Shown here piece by piece: positions 44,985-57,802 of a stretch of 64,000 nucleotides of DNA; within the stretch, counting starts at the first letter, position 1, and each line of letters opens with the position of its first letter. The position numbers and the translations under genes were made by a program. The notes below the pieces were generated by a model. It was not told the DNA's origin, ran no database searches, and saw nothing but the letters and a program-made list of their open reading frames with translations. Origin of the DNA: Ectobius pallidus (lineage: Eukaryota; Arthropoda; Insecta; Blattodea; Ectobiidae); assembly GCA_964059195.1 (NCBI GenBank), contig CAXKWD010000005.1, forward strand, positions 93,075,882 to 93,139,881, in the 5' to 3' direction.

Positions 44985-45372
44985 CATAGGCGTAGCCAGG
45001 CCGACCATATGGGGGGGGTTATAACATCCGCGGGGTCTGGCGAGTATGAAAGGAGAGGGGGGTCCGGGGGCCCTCCCCCGGAAAATTTTAAAAATTAAGA
45101 TGCAAAATAACGAGTTTTAAGCTTCCGGAGGTTCTCCCACGGAAAATTTTAAAAATTAAGATGCAAAATAACAAGTTTTAAGCTTCCGGGGGTCCTTCCC
45201 CGGAAAATTTAAAAAATTAAGACGCAAAATAACGAGTTTTAAGCTTCCCACGCTTTATACTTGTATTAAGCAATTTATGGGCAGACTTAAAAAAATTATA
45301 CAATTTTCCATTTTTTATTCAATGGGGGGGGGGGGTTCAAACCCCCAAAACCCCCCCCTCGCTACGCCTATG
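44985..45372. mobile_element. hAT-like MITE with CATAGGCGTAGC termini
   Basis: CATAGGCGTAGC at 44985 is inverted at 45372. Perfect 8-bp target duplication TCTGTACC at 44977-44984 and 45373-45380. Three ~61-bp direct repeats (about 45062-45245) contain CCCCCGGAAAATTTTAAAAA. Confidence 0.9.
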
Positions 45373-45380
45373 TCTGTACC

Positions 45381-46856
45381 TACATGATAACATTCCCATC
45401 CATTAAACAAACAAATACGCAAATGCAGCGGTTACTGCCTACATATTAGAGAGCATGAGGATTATTTGGATAAGAAGAAAGCACTGGCTCAGGCAGCATT
45501 ACATAGAAAGAAAATCTAATTTTTAGGTTGATAGAGCGCGACACTTGCAATAGACTGTTCTGCCATCTTTGGGCTAATCTGGAACTAATCAGCTGTTTTG
45601 TGCTCTGTACATGAATTCCTTTTTGTGTGACAATGTTTGTAGATGATTAACCATTAATGTTGAATGAAATCCGAGTAATACGTTGAAACTTATATCAGTT
45701 ATTCTCACAAAAATTCTTCGCAAGTACTGGGTTCTTTAATAGAACAAAGAAGGAACCCTTGTGGAATATCTTCATAAAGGATGTTCATGTTATCTGGATG
45801 ATGAATTACAGAAATTGGAAGAACTATAAGGTAAGTTCTGAAACGGCCGAGAGCACTTAAAGGCCTATATGTATATTGTATCTATGATGTTATATTCAGT
45901 AGTTAGGCCTACAGTAAAATTAGAACTTAAAGAACCGTGGAAAGAATTTGAACTACAACGTAAATAAGTAATCGATGTGCACCACAGCCCACAGTATGAG
46001 ATCGCAACCCTACGAAACAATAACAAAGCTCGTTGAGTTCTAATTTTATCGTAGTAGGTTTATTTACTCTGTCCCAACCAGTTTGCAGTCGTTCTCTCCT
46101 ACCTGGTAATCGCTGGCTGTTAACAACAACATTATAACATCAAACTCTCCAACTTTACATATCGCGGTTCTCAATGTGAAATAACAACCCGTCAATACTT
46201 CAAGGCCCGGGCTTCATAGTAAACCACTAGCAGGACACAGTGGAATGATAATTCTGTCACAAGACAAAATTGGTGAGAGCAACGACACGGAGAGCCGTAG
46301 ATCCTGGTACAAATCCCGGCTATGGCATTGCATTTTTCCACCTTAGCCTACACACGGCCAGTGTGAAATAGTTATCATTCTTCTGTGTCATGAATTTCGT
46401 TATTATACCGAATAGTCCTACCTACAATAATTAAAGAAAAAAATAATAAATATTTCAAAATCGCCGAAAATAGATAAAACCAATATTTTTACTCTAGTTG
46501 AAAGAAACAGCCACTCAACGCTGTCGTCGACAAGTATAGTGAGAATTTATGTTTCGAGAGTTTAAGATGGATGAAAACTTACTGGCCCACTTCTTCTGGT
46601 TCCGTTTCTGCTACGTAATATTGATACAGTACTCGATGTATTATCTTTTTTTTTATACGGTACTATGTCCTGCGATACTGAAAACTAATCCATGCTTTGG
46701 CATTCTGAAGATCTTCCGAAAATCAATTCATTGACCACTTTCTAAGAAACTGTCAAGTGTGGAAAGTTATTTAAGCGAGAATTTTTAGCATCCAAGGTAC
46801 AAACATGATTTTGCACTTACTGTAACCTTGTTCTAAATGGGAACAACTGCTTAGTC
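45381..46856. other. non-coding stretch
   Basis: 46285-46330 has a tRNA-like B-box region (GGTACAAATCCCGGC) that may be a SINE scrap. The 61-codon frame at 46549 has no motif. Otherwise nothing. Confidence 0.4.
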
Positions 46857-47060
46857 TGCTTATAAGCAGTCATCAAGTGAAATCATCAGTGGAACCTAAC
46901 TTTGAAATCAATAGGGAAAATTTCACTAGAATGGCTGGTTTCCTTGAATGACTATTGTAAAACAAGGATAAAAATCTGAGTAGATTACATAACAACATTG
47001 CTCTATAAATTAAAAAATTATGTTTATATACAATTTTTAAGGGGCGAATTTATGCATCAG
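46857..47060 (+). repeat. unclassified interspersed repeat, copy 4
   Basis: ATAAGCAGTCATCAAGTGAA and the following 150 bp match 20270 and 38703. Confidence 0.6.
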
Positions 47061-47863
47061 TAGCCATAAAAACATGAAGATAATATTTTTCAACGCACTC
47101 TGAATACTGTACCGTATTGTAAAATTAAGTATTGAATTGACTGGAATAATACATCACTTGCAACTAACTTCGGTTTATTAAAACAACCGTACGTACGTTT
47201 AAACAAGAATACTTTCAGACCTCTTTATTTCAGTGTACTGTACTTGGAAAAAATGCTCGGTGTCTCAAAACTTTAAAATAGTGAATCTAGGCGTATAATT
47301 TTATTATGGATGGTGAATATTCTAAAATATTATAGAATTTAAAATTGTAACTCTTGTATAAAGCGAGTTTTGAAAAGTTATCAATATTGTGGTTTGAAAT
47401 GAAACCGGAGACACGTCATGATAATTATAACGTCAGTAGATTGAGGGAAGAGAGTTCCTTTAGTCAGTCTCTTGTTCAGTATGACAAGCGCTCTATGTGA
47501 GGAATGTCGTGTTACCAACACTGTTGAGCTCATAAGTTGAATGAAAGTTCGGGTGAGTTTTAAATTATTCTTATGTGATTTCAATTTTAATTGTGTTTTT
47601 TATAAATTGGAAACATTTTCAATAGTAATTGGGAACAAAACAGTTAAGATTTAGGGGAATATGTAGGTTAGGTTATTCAATAAGCATCATGTTTTCCGTC
47701 TGAGATATTTAATTACAAACGCTGATGATAGTCTGCTTAAGAAATTTATTTTCTAAAGATGTTTTGTTATTGATTATTGTTGGTTATTTTACATCTCTCG
47801 CTGAATGGTGTCTTGGTTTAAATATTTCGTATTATTAACGTACGGTGTCTCTCTTATTTAAAA
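47061..47863. other. non-coding stretch
   Basis: Nothing recognised. Confidence 0.45.
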
Positions 47864-49418
47864 CTAGCATGTGCCCGCGGCTTCGCCCGCGATAATTATT
47901 TCAAAAATTAAAAATTAAGAGCATAATAGTTAAATCATTATATTTATTAACACCTAAATCACGTGGACTACATACCACGATTAGATAGCCTCGCCTGGTA
48001 AACGCGACCTCAGATTCGTGTTCCTTGGCCCAGAATACCCCTGTACAGTGAGTTTCGTCCAAATCGAACAATGTTTGACCATATTTAGGCCTATATTGAT
48101 TATCCCTCTTCCGTGTAGGTTGAAAATTTCATATGTCTTCGGGCCTTGATATTCTAAACAAATGAATCGTCCAGGATGGACTTACAAAATCAAGCGATCG
48201 CCCGCGATAATTATTTCAAGAATTAAAAATTAAGAGCATAATAGTTAAATCATTATATTTATTAACACCTAAATCACGTGAATTATATACCACGATTAGA
48301 TAGCGTCGCCTGGTAAAAGCGATCTCAGATTCGAGTTCCTTGGCCCAGAAAATCCCTATATAGTGAGTTTCGGCCAAATCGAACGATGTTTAACCATATT
48401 TAGGTCTATGTTGATTATCCCTCTTCCGTGTAGGTTGAAAATTTCATATGTCTACGGGCCTTGACATTCTAAACAAATGAATCGACCAGCGTGGGCTTAC
48501 AACATTCAAGCGATCGCGATGCTTTTATTTCCACGGTATGACAAAAATAGCCAAAGCCAACTGCAATTGATTTGACATTGAAATGTATTACCGAAATCTG
48601 ATGCTTCGACAGCGCTAAAATCACGTTTTCAGCCAGTTTTTCACTCATAACTCGCGATCGAAAGCTAAAATTAAAAATTCGGCTTTGAGGTGCATTCGCC
48701 CACCTTTCAGTGAATCTATGTTTAAAATTTCAGATCTCTGCGTTCAGTAGATTTCGATGGGCATCGTGGACAGACAGACAAAAACATGTGCCCGCGGCTT
48801 CCCCCGCGATAATTATTTCAAATTATAATTATTAACACCTAAATCACGTGGAGTGCATTCCACGATTAGGTAGCGTCCCCTGGTAAAAGCGACCTCAGAT
48901 TCGAGTTCCTTGGCCCAGAAAACCCCTGTATAGTGAGTTTCGTTCAAATCGAACAATGTTTGACCATATTTAGGGTTGATTATCCTTCTTCCGTGTAGGT
49001 TGAAAATGTCATATGTCTGTGGGCCTTGACACTCTAAACAAATGAATCGTCTAGGATGGACTTACAAAATCAAGTGATCGCGTTGCTTTTATTTTCAAGG
49101 TAGGCTATGAGGTATGTTGACAAAAATAGCCAAAGCCATCTGTAAGTTATTTGATATTGAAATTTATTACTGAAACTGATGCTTCTAAAACGCAAAAAAA
49201 TGCACGTTTTCTGCCAGTTTTTCACTCATAACTCACGAACGGAGGCGAAAATTAAAATTCCGGCTTCGAGGTGCACATTCCGACCCTTTAGTCCGCCTAC
49301 TTATAAAATTTCAGATCTCTGCGTTGAGTAGATTTCGCTGGGCATCGCGGACAGACAGACGGAAGACAGACGGAAGACAGACAGACGGAGGACAGACACT
49401 TCCTTTTATTAATATAGA
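47864..49418 (-). mobile_element. Helitron-like element with tandem 3' segments
   Basis: Read on the minus strand, the 5' end is TCTATATTAATAAAAGGAAG (49418) after A. The 3' end has a hairpin CGCGG-GCGAAG-CCGCG, then GGCACATG, then CTAG (47864-47867), followed by T. That fits Helitron insertion between A and T. Inside, the CCCGCGATAATTATTT 3' segment recurs at 47887, 48201 and 48803, so three end units lie head to tail. Only the outermost has a 5' terminus. No Rep/helicase gene. Confidence 0.65.
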
Positions 49419-49564
49419 TATGGATATAAGGAGGAAATGTTACAAATGTTAATAGTGTATATCAATCATTAATATGATCGGCAAAGTCGCAACCCTTCTC
49501 GCGATGTGAGCAGGCTTCCAAGGACGGATGATGTTTTTTAGCGAAGCAGGTTGACCAACATGTG

Positions 49565-49772
49565 GCAGTTAGGTTAGGAACAGTGGTATTAGTGTGAAAA
49601 GTTCTGTTAGGTTATGAAGAGTGATATTAATTTAGTAGGGCATTCTGAATTCTCCCGAAATTCTAGTTTAATGGTAGTTAGGTTACGAACGATAATATTA
49701 GTATTAGTGACAGGTTCTGTTAGGTTATGAACAGTGATATTAATTTAGTAGGGCATTCTGAATTCTCCAGTT
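49565..49772 (+). repeat. ~113-bp tandem duplication
   Basis: GTTCTGTTAGGTTATGAA..GTGATATTAATTTAGTAGGG recurs 113 bp apart (GGGCATTCTG at 49638 and 49751). Confidence 0.75.
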
Positions 49773-51841
49773 TCGTAAATGTGCCATATTATGTCTCTCC
49801 AGCGAGGTTGGTTGTGTTTGTGAACCTGTTTTCCAGAATTCTACGTGTTCTATGTATTATTTAGGGCAGGTGGGTCGGACCAAATCATTTGTCGAGACAT
49901 CTCTCCAGAGAACTATCCATAAAATACATAAAATAAAGTAGGACCTAATTATAAAGTCCTCGTTTCTGATTAGGTCCTAAAATAGGTTTGTAAAGGTTTT
50001 CAAATTCGTTGAAGGTAAAGTGGAATATTCTCTGAGATTTCTGTTACTCAGGGAACTGAAGATTGAATTTTCGTCCGGATAATATTGCAACGTTCTATAT
50101 AAAATATAATGTGCAATTAGAATGAGGAAATCCAGGGAATGGCTGCTGTACTGAGGCATTTAAAGATAAACCTTACCTCCCGTACCTGGAAACGATTTTT
50201 CATATATCTTACTTGTTAATTGAAAGAGTAATGTTCTTTACACAGTTCTAATATGAAATATAGGAGAATGTAACTTACATTATTTAAATTTATATTTTTG
50301 CGATTATATAATTAGCCTATAGACTATTATATGTAATATATAAGAGTGCTAGGGATATGTATCATTGTTTTGGTTGCTGACAGACATTGCCTAAATTAAC
50401 AAAAACATTTGGTAGGCCTACACAGGTGGTCTTATTTACATTCTTCTTATATAGGCCTACTACTTAAAATAACAATATTATTTTATTGAAAGACGTCCTG
50501 TGTGGCTTTACTCTCGAAATACTTGGAATGCTTGTAAAAACATGATCGCATTTCATATTCCGTGTACAAGATAGCGTATTAATATATATATGGGAAAAAA
50601 TAGTTTTATGCTCCACACTAGGCTCCTCTCTAATGGGGCCCGCCTAGGAAGGTGGGGTTTAGGGTTTCGTCACAGAAGAAATTCAATGTGAGACATAATA
50701 AACCTCGTGCTATTCAGTAGGCCTATATTGCTCCTAAACTAACATAGCCTAAACGTTCCTAACCTAACAAAACGGCGGAGCTTGGCTGGTGCGCAGCATA
50801 AATCTATCTTTTGCCATATTTTTTTCAATTTCTCCATGTTTTAAACAAAATTAATTTAAATCATGATTTAGTAATATTGTCCATGATGTAACAACATTAA
50901 GAAACAAACGGTTAGGTTACTGCATATTTTTGCGCTTGTCCCCTCAGTTGAGTATACCTAAGTAGATAGACTGTATCTTGGACAATTGATGTAACGCCAC
51001 GGAGTTTAATTTAAGCTAGTTCTATAAATATGTTATACACATGAAGCGTACAAAATATCTAATTCGGATAGACTATACGGTATGCATGTATATTGATTGG
51101 TTGCTTGTTTACAGTGGCATACTGACAAAGTCTAATGTAGTTAATATTAAATGCACTTAGGCCTATACTGTTAGGTTATACAGCACATACACATACAACT
51201 ATAAACAAACTTATACAATGTTCCCAAGAAATGTGGCAATTAAAGAAATTAAGATTGTGTATGAATGATAGGTTACCAAGTTTTAAACGTAATTATTGCT
51301 TTTCGTAAAAAAATATAAAAAATCCCTATATGTGTGTGCGATGTCTGTGAACTCTACAGACACTTTAGAACCGATATCAGACGCTATATGCCACATAATA
51401 TCGTTTAAAATCGAGTGTTAAATATCCAGCGACAAACAAGCACAGAAGTATTAAACAAAACTGTAACTGTTCGTGAACTCTGCAAGGTGATACATAGTTC
51501 TCGCTGTCTCGCAGGCACACCGGTTCATTGTTAGTTTAATTGCCTTTTAAATAATTTCAAGAGGGAAACCCATTTATTTATAAATTGGTCAAGATCCATT
51601 CTTTTCCGCAAATTATTCTCGTATGTTCTACTGTTTGAAACTGTTTTGTTTTTTAGCCAACCAAAAAAGCTTGAATTTCGCTGCAATACGAAATTGCCAA
51701 AAAGTTTCAAAATAGTATAAAAGGTCGTGCAATATTCGAAGTTATGAAGAACTTAATAAGCTCACGCGAATAACAAAACGAACGCTAGCGTGCTCACATG
51801 TTAAGTTATATATAACGGTCTTAAATCGAAAATAACTATAA
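49773..51841. other. non-coding stretch with a SINE scrap
   Basis: GTAACGCCACGGAGTTTAAT at 50991 is the last ~25 bp of SINE family A. No gene seen. Confidence 0.5.
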
Positions 51842-51843
51842 TA

Positions 51844-52240
51844 AGAGGACCATCCACAAAGTAAGTTTTCCTGGAGCCGTTTACAGAAACAAAACACAAT
51901 GTCCTGGACATATTTCAGAGGTTCGGCTGGGAGCTGTTTAAACATCCACCCTAAAGCCCGGACCTTGCTCCCAGTGATTTCCATTTTTTCCTACAACTCA
52001 CGAAATGACAAAGAATGATAGAGAGGCGAAGGTGGCTGTCACACGGTGGTTCAAATCTCAGACGGCAGACTAATATGACACAGGTGTTCAAAAGTTTGTC
52101 CCGCGGTATGACAAACGTTTCAATTCAAGTGGCGAGGCTGTTAAAAAGTAGCTGAACACTGGGTGTGTCTGTTACAGTAAATATTTCCTTTAAATTGTGT
52201 TTTACGACCCCAGGGAAACTTACTTTTTGGACGGCCCTCG
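51844..52240 (+). mobile_element. internally deleted mariner
   Basis: 31-bp imperfect inverted ends, [A/C]GAGG[A/G]CC[A/G]TCCA then AAAGTAAGTTT, with TA on both sides (51842-51843 and 52241-52242). Only the transposase C-terminus remains. 397 bp. Confidence 0.85.
51919..52151 (+). pseudogene. mariner transposase C-terminal remnant
   Basis: Reads RFGWELFKHPP(stop)SPDLAPSDFHFF. It then shifts frame to DREAKVAVTRWFKSQTAD(stop)YD and TGVQKFVPRYDKRFNSSGEA. HPPYSPDLAPSDFH is the mariner signature around the third catalytic Asp. Two stops and a frameshift; dead. Confidence 0.85.
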
Positions 52241-52557
52241 TACCATAATGAATAGAATGAGAAAGTGTGATGACTTCGCCGCTAATACAATGGTAGGTAT
52301 AGGGAGAGCGGCGGTCCACCGAAACACTGGCAGCACCTTCGTTTGCGTTTCAACTTCTCAATGCTGCGTCATGATAGTTTGGCATCTTATGATTAAACTC
52401 GCAATCTTTAATTAACCCTTGGTCCTATTTCTGTGAAATTTGTGCAGAAATAATCTGCACAACACAGTCCTTCTGATGGTTAAAACAGAAACTTAAAAAA
52501 TGCGGACATAAATGTTTTTATTTCATTATATAAACATCACCAATTACTCAAAATTCA

Positions 52558-52915
52558 TGGAGGGTGAAACGGAATTTGACTATGCGACAATTTTTTTCAT
52601 TTTTGTGTCCCGTAAAAACTTCAAGCGAGAAAGTTTTAGGGAAATATTTCAACTTTATTTTAAATTCAGTACCACCTTTATATCTTGAATGGTTTACGAG
52701 TAATTGAGTGGTAATTATTCCGGGCGCTCAGCTCTCTGAATGATGTGGGACGATCGTGAAATGTTGAGGGTGAAGCAAATTTGACTATGCGACATTTATT
52801 ATTTTATTTTTGTGTCCAGAAAGAGATTAAGGGTGTAAGGTTTAGTGAAATATTTGGATCTTATTATAAATTGAGTACCACCTATATATCTATAATGGTT
52901 AACGAGTAATAGTAA
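52558..52915 (+). repeat. ~205-bp tandem duplication
   Basis: GAGGGTGAA...ATTTGACTATGCGACA, then AGTACCACC..TATATCT..AATGGTT.ACGAGTAAT, occurs twice, diverged. Confidence 0.7.
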
Positions 52916-54915
52916 ATACTCTAAAGCTAAAGCTATCAGAATGGTATTGAGGTATTAGCAGGCATCTTTTCCATAAAATACCAGCAATAACGTAAAAAAA
53001 TTTACATAATTTATTCGTGGTCTCAATAATAATACCATATTAACTAACTACTTGTACCCATACTGCAAGATTGACCCGCTGAGGAAGGGAGTGAATGAAG
53101 CTTTTTTCTAACTTAGTAAGTCTGCACTACTTTTATTTATGCATTTATTGGATTATTTATTTATCATATTTTCTGTTCACTTATGTTAGTAATTTTTATG
53201 TATAATTATCATAACAAATGTCTTATTAGTTTAATATATTGTTCCTTTTTTTAATAATATAATTTAACAACATAAGATGCACATAATTTACAGCGAACGG
53301 CGAATGGTCGAGGGTTTGAGCAAATAGCGGGCTGTAGTTAAGGCAAGAGGATTTAATTTGTTTATGAAAAAATCAGGGAAAATGCTTTGAAATATTGTGT
53401 GATATATGTAGAATGCGTTGCAAAACAATTTTTGCGTATGTGCGTCTTTATCGGATGTTGAAACGCCAATTTTAAAGATCACGCGCCCTATTTTTGTAGT
53501 GCTGCTTATGAAATTTTCCGTGCCCTGCAATTCACAAACCACCCCTTAGTTTATATTATCTCTGTTCACATAATTTGTACACATATCTACACTTTTGACC
53601 GTGTTTCACCTACATAACTTACCCCATACGGCCAGGAGAAAATTAATATTATTATAAATAATATTTCTATTAATACAATATTAATACAAATTAATACTCA
53701 GTAATATTCTATACAATGTAATATTAATATTAATTTATAAAATATCCCTTAGCTGTTTTCTACCCTAATTATACGTTGTTATTTCTATACAAATGTACAT
53801 TCTTTAACAAATTCTCATCAAATTATACTAACATACCATCTACCCTATTTTCTAGGCAATAAAATATTAGATCAAATCATCCCTTAGCTGTTTCATACCT
53901 ATATTATATAATTGTTCATTGCTTGTGAACATCTTCGATTTTTTGAAAGATGTGGAACGAAATGTTACGGTCAAGCTTCTTGGAATCTGAGAAATTACTG
54001 TTACACACGGCCATGTTTATTTTTGGAGATGAGATCTTCCAAGACGTGTAAAGCAGCCCGAAAATTGTCAGAAGTATCTAACAATTCAATTTAGATAAGG
54101 CGAGTCATTTTGAAATAGATTAATGTATTATTTTGTTTAATAATGTTTGCAATTTTTCCTATACCGCCCGTAGTAATCTTGCTCCCGCGACTCACAAGCA
54201 GAGTAACTGCTACCTAGCGGCGGAACCAGTGAACTACCTCAGTCATCACACTTTCTCCTCTATTCATTATGCTCGTACTATGTAGAAAGCCATAGTCCAT
54301 GCGAATCTCATTAGGCTATTGAGAATTTTTATCCTTTTCTATTTGCGAAGAGAACTTCAAAGGGAATTTTCATCAAAATGTGAAATAAACTCTTAGTTCT
54401 TTGACCAGCGACCAGTTTTACTATTGACCACGTTATGGATGCATGGCTGTTGTAGGCCTCTAGTGTTGTGATTGAGGAACCAGTTTGCAAGTTCGTGGTA
54501 CAAAAATATAATATAGTAATGATTCACGTGGAAAGGTTATGAATCAATTTACTTATTTCTTAACGATTGAAGAATATGTGGGATAGATAGTTTCACCGAA
54601 GCTAATCTCACCATACTGAAGATTACAAGTTAGAATCGCTAAAGCCTGTGTTACAAGACTGATCCGTTTAATTGGTATAAAATAGGTAAGGATAGAATAT
54701 GGTCAGGGAAACCGGGAATAATCTTGAGCAATGAATGCCACCATTGCCGATTCCCTACAAACGGATCAGGTTATGTGAGAGAGGTCTATGGTGTCGTGCG
54801 GAGAAGAAAAGACCATCAAAATCACTTTCCACACCACCTAGTCTAAGGTTCAATGTTCATAAAACAAAGCCATATTGACAAATTTCAATTTAAAATGCAA
54901 CTCCGCCTGGTTAAT
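52916..54915. other. non-coding stretch
   Basis: 53640-53750 is very AT-rich (ATTAATATT runs). A LINE 3' tail on the minus strand is possible around 53150-53540, but I could not confirm it. Confidence 0.4.
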
Positions 54916-55020
54916 ATTAAAGTCCTTAAAATGTGGAAATCAGATAATATTTCGACCAACTTGTGGTCATCCTCACTAATGACATGTCGTCACTGATTTC
55001 CACATTTTAAGGACGTTAAT
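54916..55020. repeat. 105-bp palindrome
   Basis: GTCCTTAAAATGTGGAAATC at 54921 is inverted at about 55014, and the similarity extends outward through TATTAA. The loop holds TTTCGACCAACTTGTGGTCA. Confidence 0.75.
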
Positions 55021-55036
55021 ACTGACGAGGCGGAGA

Positions 55037-55394
55037 TAGAGTACGATTACTTCCACAAATTCGGCCTTGAAGACTTAACCCAGCCAGCGAGCTTCTCGTT
55101 ACGTCTCGTTACCAGCTTGCGCAGACTCGCATGCGCGTAAGATCACTTTGCTACTGTTGATCACAGAGTGAAGATCATGCAGCACGTTGCCAGTCGTAGA
55201 AAACACTATTATAGTTGAGTGGAAGGACAATGCCGCAGCGAGACAGAGACAGACAACACCTGGAGTGGGATGGAAAAGCTGAGCCAATCAGGGTGCAGCT
55301 ACCTCCCCTAGGCAGGAACTCTAGGAACGGCGACACTTGCTCCTAAGGTATATACGTAAAAACCCAGAGACTTTGTGGAAGTAATCGTACTCTA
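55037..55394. mobile_element. MITE with 21-bp perfect inverted repeats and TA flanks
   Basis: GAGTACGATTACTTCCACAA(A) at 55039 is inverted at 55392, with TA immediately outside both. This fits a Tc1/mariner-type non-autonomous element. 354 bp without coding sequence. Confidence 0.75.
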
Positions 55395-55824
55395 CTGCAT
55401 TTTTAAGTAGTCTAAGTTTCCCAGCCTAATGCGTATAGGAAGTAAATCTAAAAACACTTTGGTTAAAACATAGTGCAACATTTTCTTACCATTGGCAATG
55501 ACTACGATAATAATAACACCTTTATTTCCATGGTGGTTAACACTGCCCAACAGGTAAAGAACAATGTCGTACCATGACAAAACTTAGTTAACCTCATTCT
55601 CATTACTTAATAAAACATAATTAGTAATGTAAACGTGCTGTAGTTATGCCTGAAGGTTTTGAAGTGAAACTTCCTTAGCCGCGGTAGGGTAAATCGAGAG
55701 CTTGTGTAACGCTCAAAATCATCACGAAATTAGTGTTACGCTCAAAATCGTCACGAAATTAGTGAGGTGTGACGAAACGGACTGCACAGAAATCAATCAA
55801 CTCAATGATTAGGCTTATCCAAAA

Positions 55825-56090
55825 GTTAAAAAAATTAAAAATTAAAAAATCGAAAATCCAAAATTTAAAAAATCAAAATTTAAAATTAAAAAATCCAAAA
55901 TTTAAGAAATAAAAAATCCCAAATAAAAAATCCAAAATTTAAAAATAAAAAATCCAAAATTAAAAGATCAAAAATTTAAAAATCCAAAATTAAAAGAGTT
56001 CAAAAACCAAATATTGAAAAGTCCAACAATCCAAAATTGAAAAATTCCAATAATCCAAAATTAAAACGAATCCAAAAATTAAAACAAGTT
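55825..56090 (+). repeat. A-rich degenerate minisatellite
   Basis: Roughly 15-20 units of AAAAATCCAAAATTTA-like sequence of 13-16 bp. The reading frame running out of it (to 56261) has a Leu-rich segment made by an ATT microsatellite. Confidence 0.7.
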
Positions 56091-56765
56091 TCACTTCTGT
56101 CGCATGGCGTTCCAGGCAATTTTTTTTTTAAATTGAGTGAAGAACCTGCAACCATTCTTATCATTATCACCAGTTGTTTATGGCTATTATTATTATTCTT
56201 ATTAGTATTGAATAATGTTATGCAAAGGTGTCACAAAGATGAAAACGGTTATGAATGGTAAAGCGAACATGTCTTCCAAAAATTTGTGAGGAATTAAAAG
56301 TGTACTACTGTCGCAAACAGTAGGTCACACCTTAAAGAAGAATGCAGCTTTTAATAGAATTATCTTCACGTTTCCACCTAAATAAACCACCTCATACATC
56401 GAAATAAGTAGGCATAGCCTATCAATAATTCTGTGAAAGCAGTCTTACATTTCGTTGATCATAATTACTTATAAAGCAAGCCTACAATTAGGACGTAATA
56501 ATTTGTTCCAAAGTAAATTATATAAACTATTTTATTAACGTATAAAATCATAATGTACAAAATGTATATTCTATTGGTAGTAATATAAACTTTAGGTATT
56601 TGCAAAGCGACTTAAGTCTTCTGCGAAATTACTTTCTTTCCCCACTTCCTTGCGCTGCGCAGTAATCTGCAAAAGAGACAGCAATAATCAACTCTTAGCT
56701 TTAACAAGAATTATGATAGCTTCGAGATCACTTAGAACACATATTTTTGGCAGAATAATAGCATA

Positions 56766-56767
56766 CA

Positions 56768-56824
<57 letters not shown>

Positions 56825-56836
56825 TATTTATATATA
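56766..56836. repeat. (TA)n microsatellite
   Basis: About 26 TA units in the core; flanking TATACA variants. Confidence 0.9.
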
Positions 56837-57360
56837 CACATATACATATTTTCTCAGGTAAAGTATTACTCTGACGTATATGTCATTCGATTTTTTAAAA
56901 CATGTTGGTTAGTAGTGTACAGGATAGATCAAAAGACAGAAAAAATTACTGAGCAAACTGATTGGTAGGCATTAAGGGATAATGAAACCATCTGAATCGA
57001 ATACAACTAGGTACTGTGTCTATGGTATTTGGATCTGGTATGAGAGCAAGACTTCAAGGCGGAAATAAAATATCTCGGGTAGACTGAAAGAACGTAGGCC
57101 TAATTATCAAAAGTAGACTAATAACACATTAGCAAATAATTTTACTGGAAGAATTTCATGGCATATACAAGGCGTAAAAATTATAAATTTTTAATCATGT
57201 GTGAAAATTTAGTTTTCCATATGCAACAAATAAATGAAAACATTTATTTGCTGAAAGCAAACTTTTGTTCATTTCTATCATGTTTTCAGATAATCTTGGC
57301 TTGGAAGATTACACAGTAGATAACTTTGTAGTAAATACGCAGATCTTTCGTCACACCATT
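56837..57360. other. non-coding stretch
   Basis: Nothing recognised. Confidence 0.45.
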
Positions 57361-57368
57361 CTCTTAAG

Positions 57369-57802
57369 CAGACATGGGCAAACCCCTATCCATTGACACG
57401 CAACCCGCAAACTTTTGTCAACTTACACATAGTTCGAAAAGAACGGATAGATGGAGACACAAGCAGACAATAAGTGCAGTGGCGGTTGCTCATTCTTAGG
57501 GAAACACAAATTTCACTTTAAAATGTACACTACAAGAAACAAATGATAACTTACAAACAATCTCGTATTTTTAATTAATTTTTTACTTGTACAATTATTT
57601 CATTATACAAAGGCTTAGAATGTGTCATAACGCCTTTCCAATCGGAACTGTGTCGCGACCCGTCACCGCTTGCAAAAAGAGTATGATTCATGCATGGGAA
57701 TAATCTACCACGTACACCGAATGTCCGCAATGCCATCTTGTGTGCTATGCGGGAACTTCAAGAACCACAAGTGGTTCGCGAACCAGTAAATGCCCATGTA
57801 TG
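57369..57802. mobile_element. hAT-like MITE with CAGACATGGGC termini
   Basis: CAGACATGGGCAAAC and inverse CATACATGGGCATTT. Perfect 8-bp target duplication CTCTTAAG at 57361-57368 and 57803-57810. 434 bp, no transposase. An internal GCAGTGGCGGTTGCTC (57478) looks like another hAT end without a partner. Confidence 0.85.

Noticed and set aside
56037..56261. 74-codon frame with a Leu-rich membrane-like segment
   Set aside because: The hydrophobic run is encoded by an ATT microsatellite and the N-terminus by the A-rich minisatellite. No good splice acceptor.
56650..56968. Frames rich in Tyr-Ile
   Set aside because: Translation of the (TA)n microsatellite.
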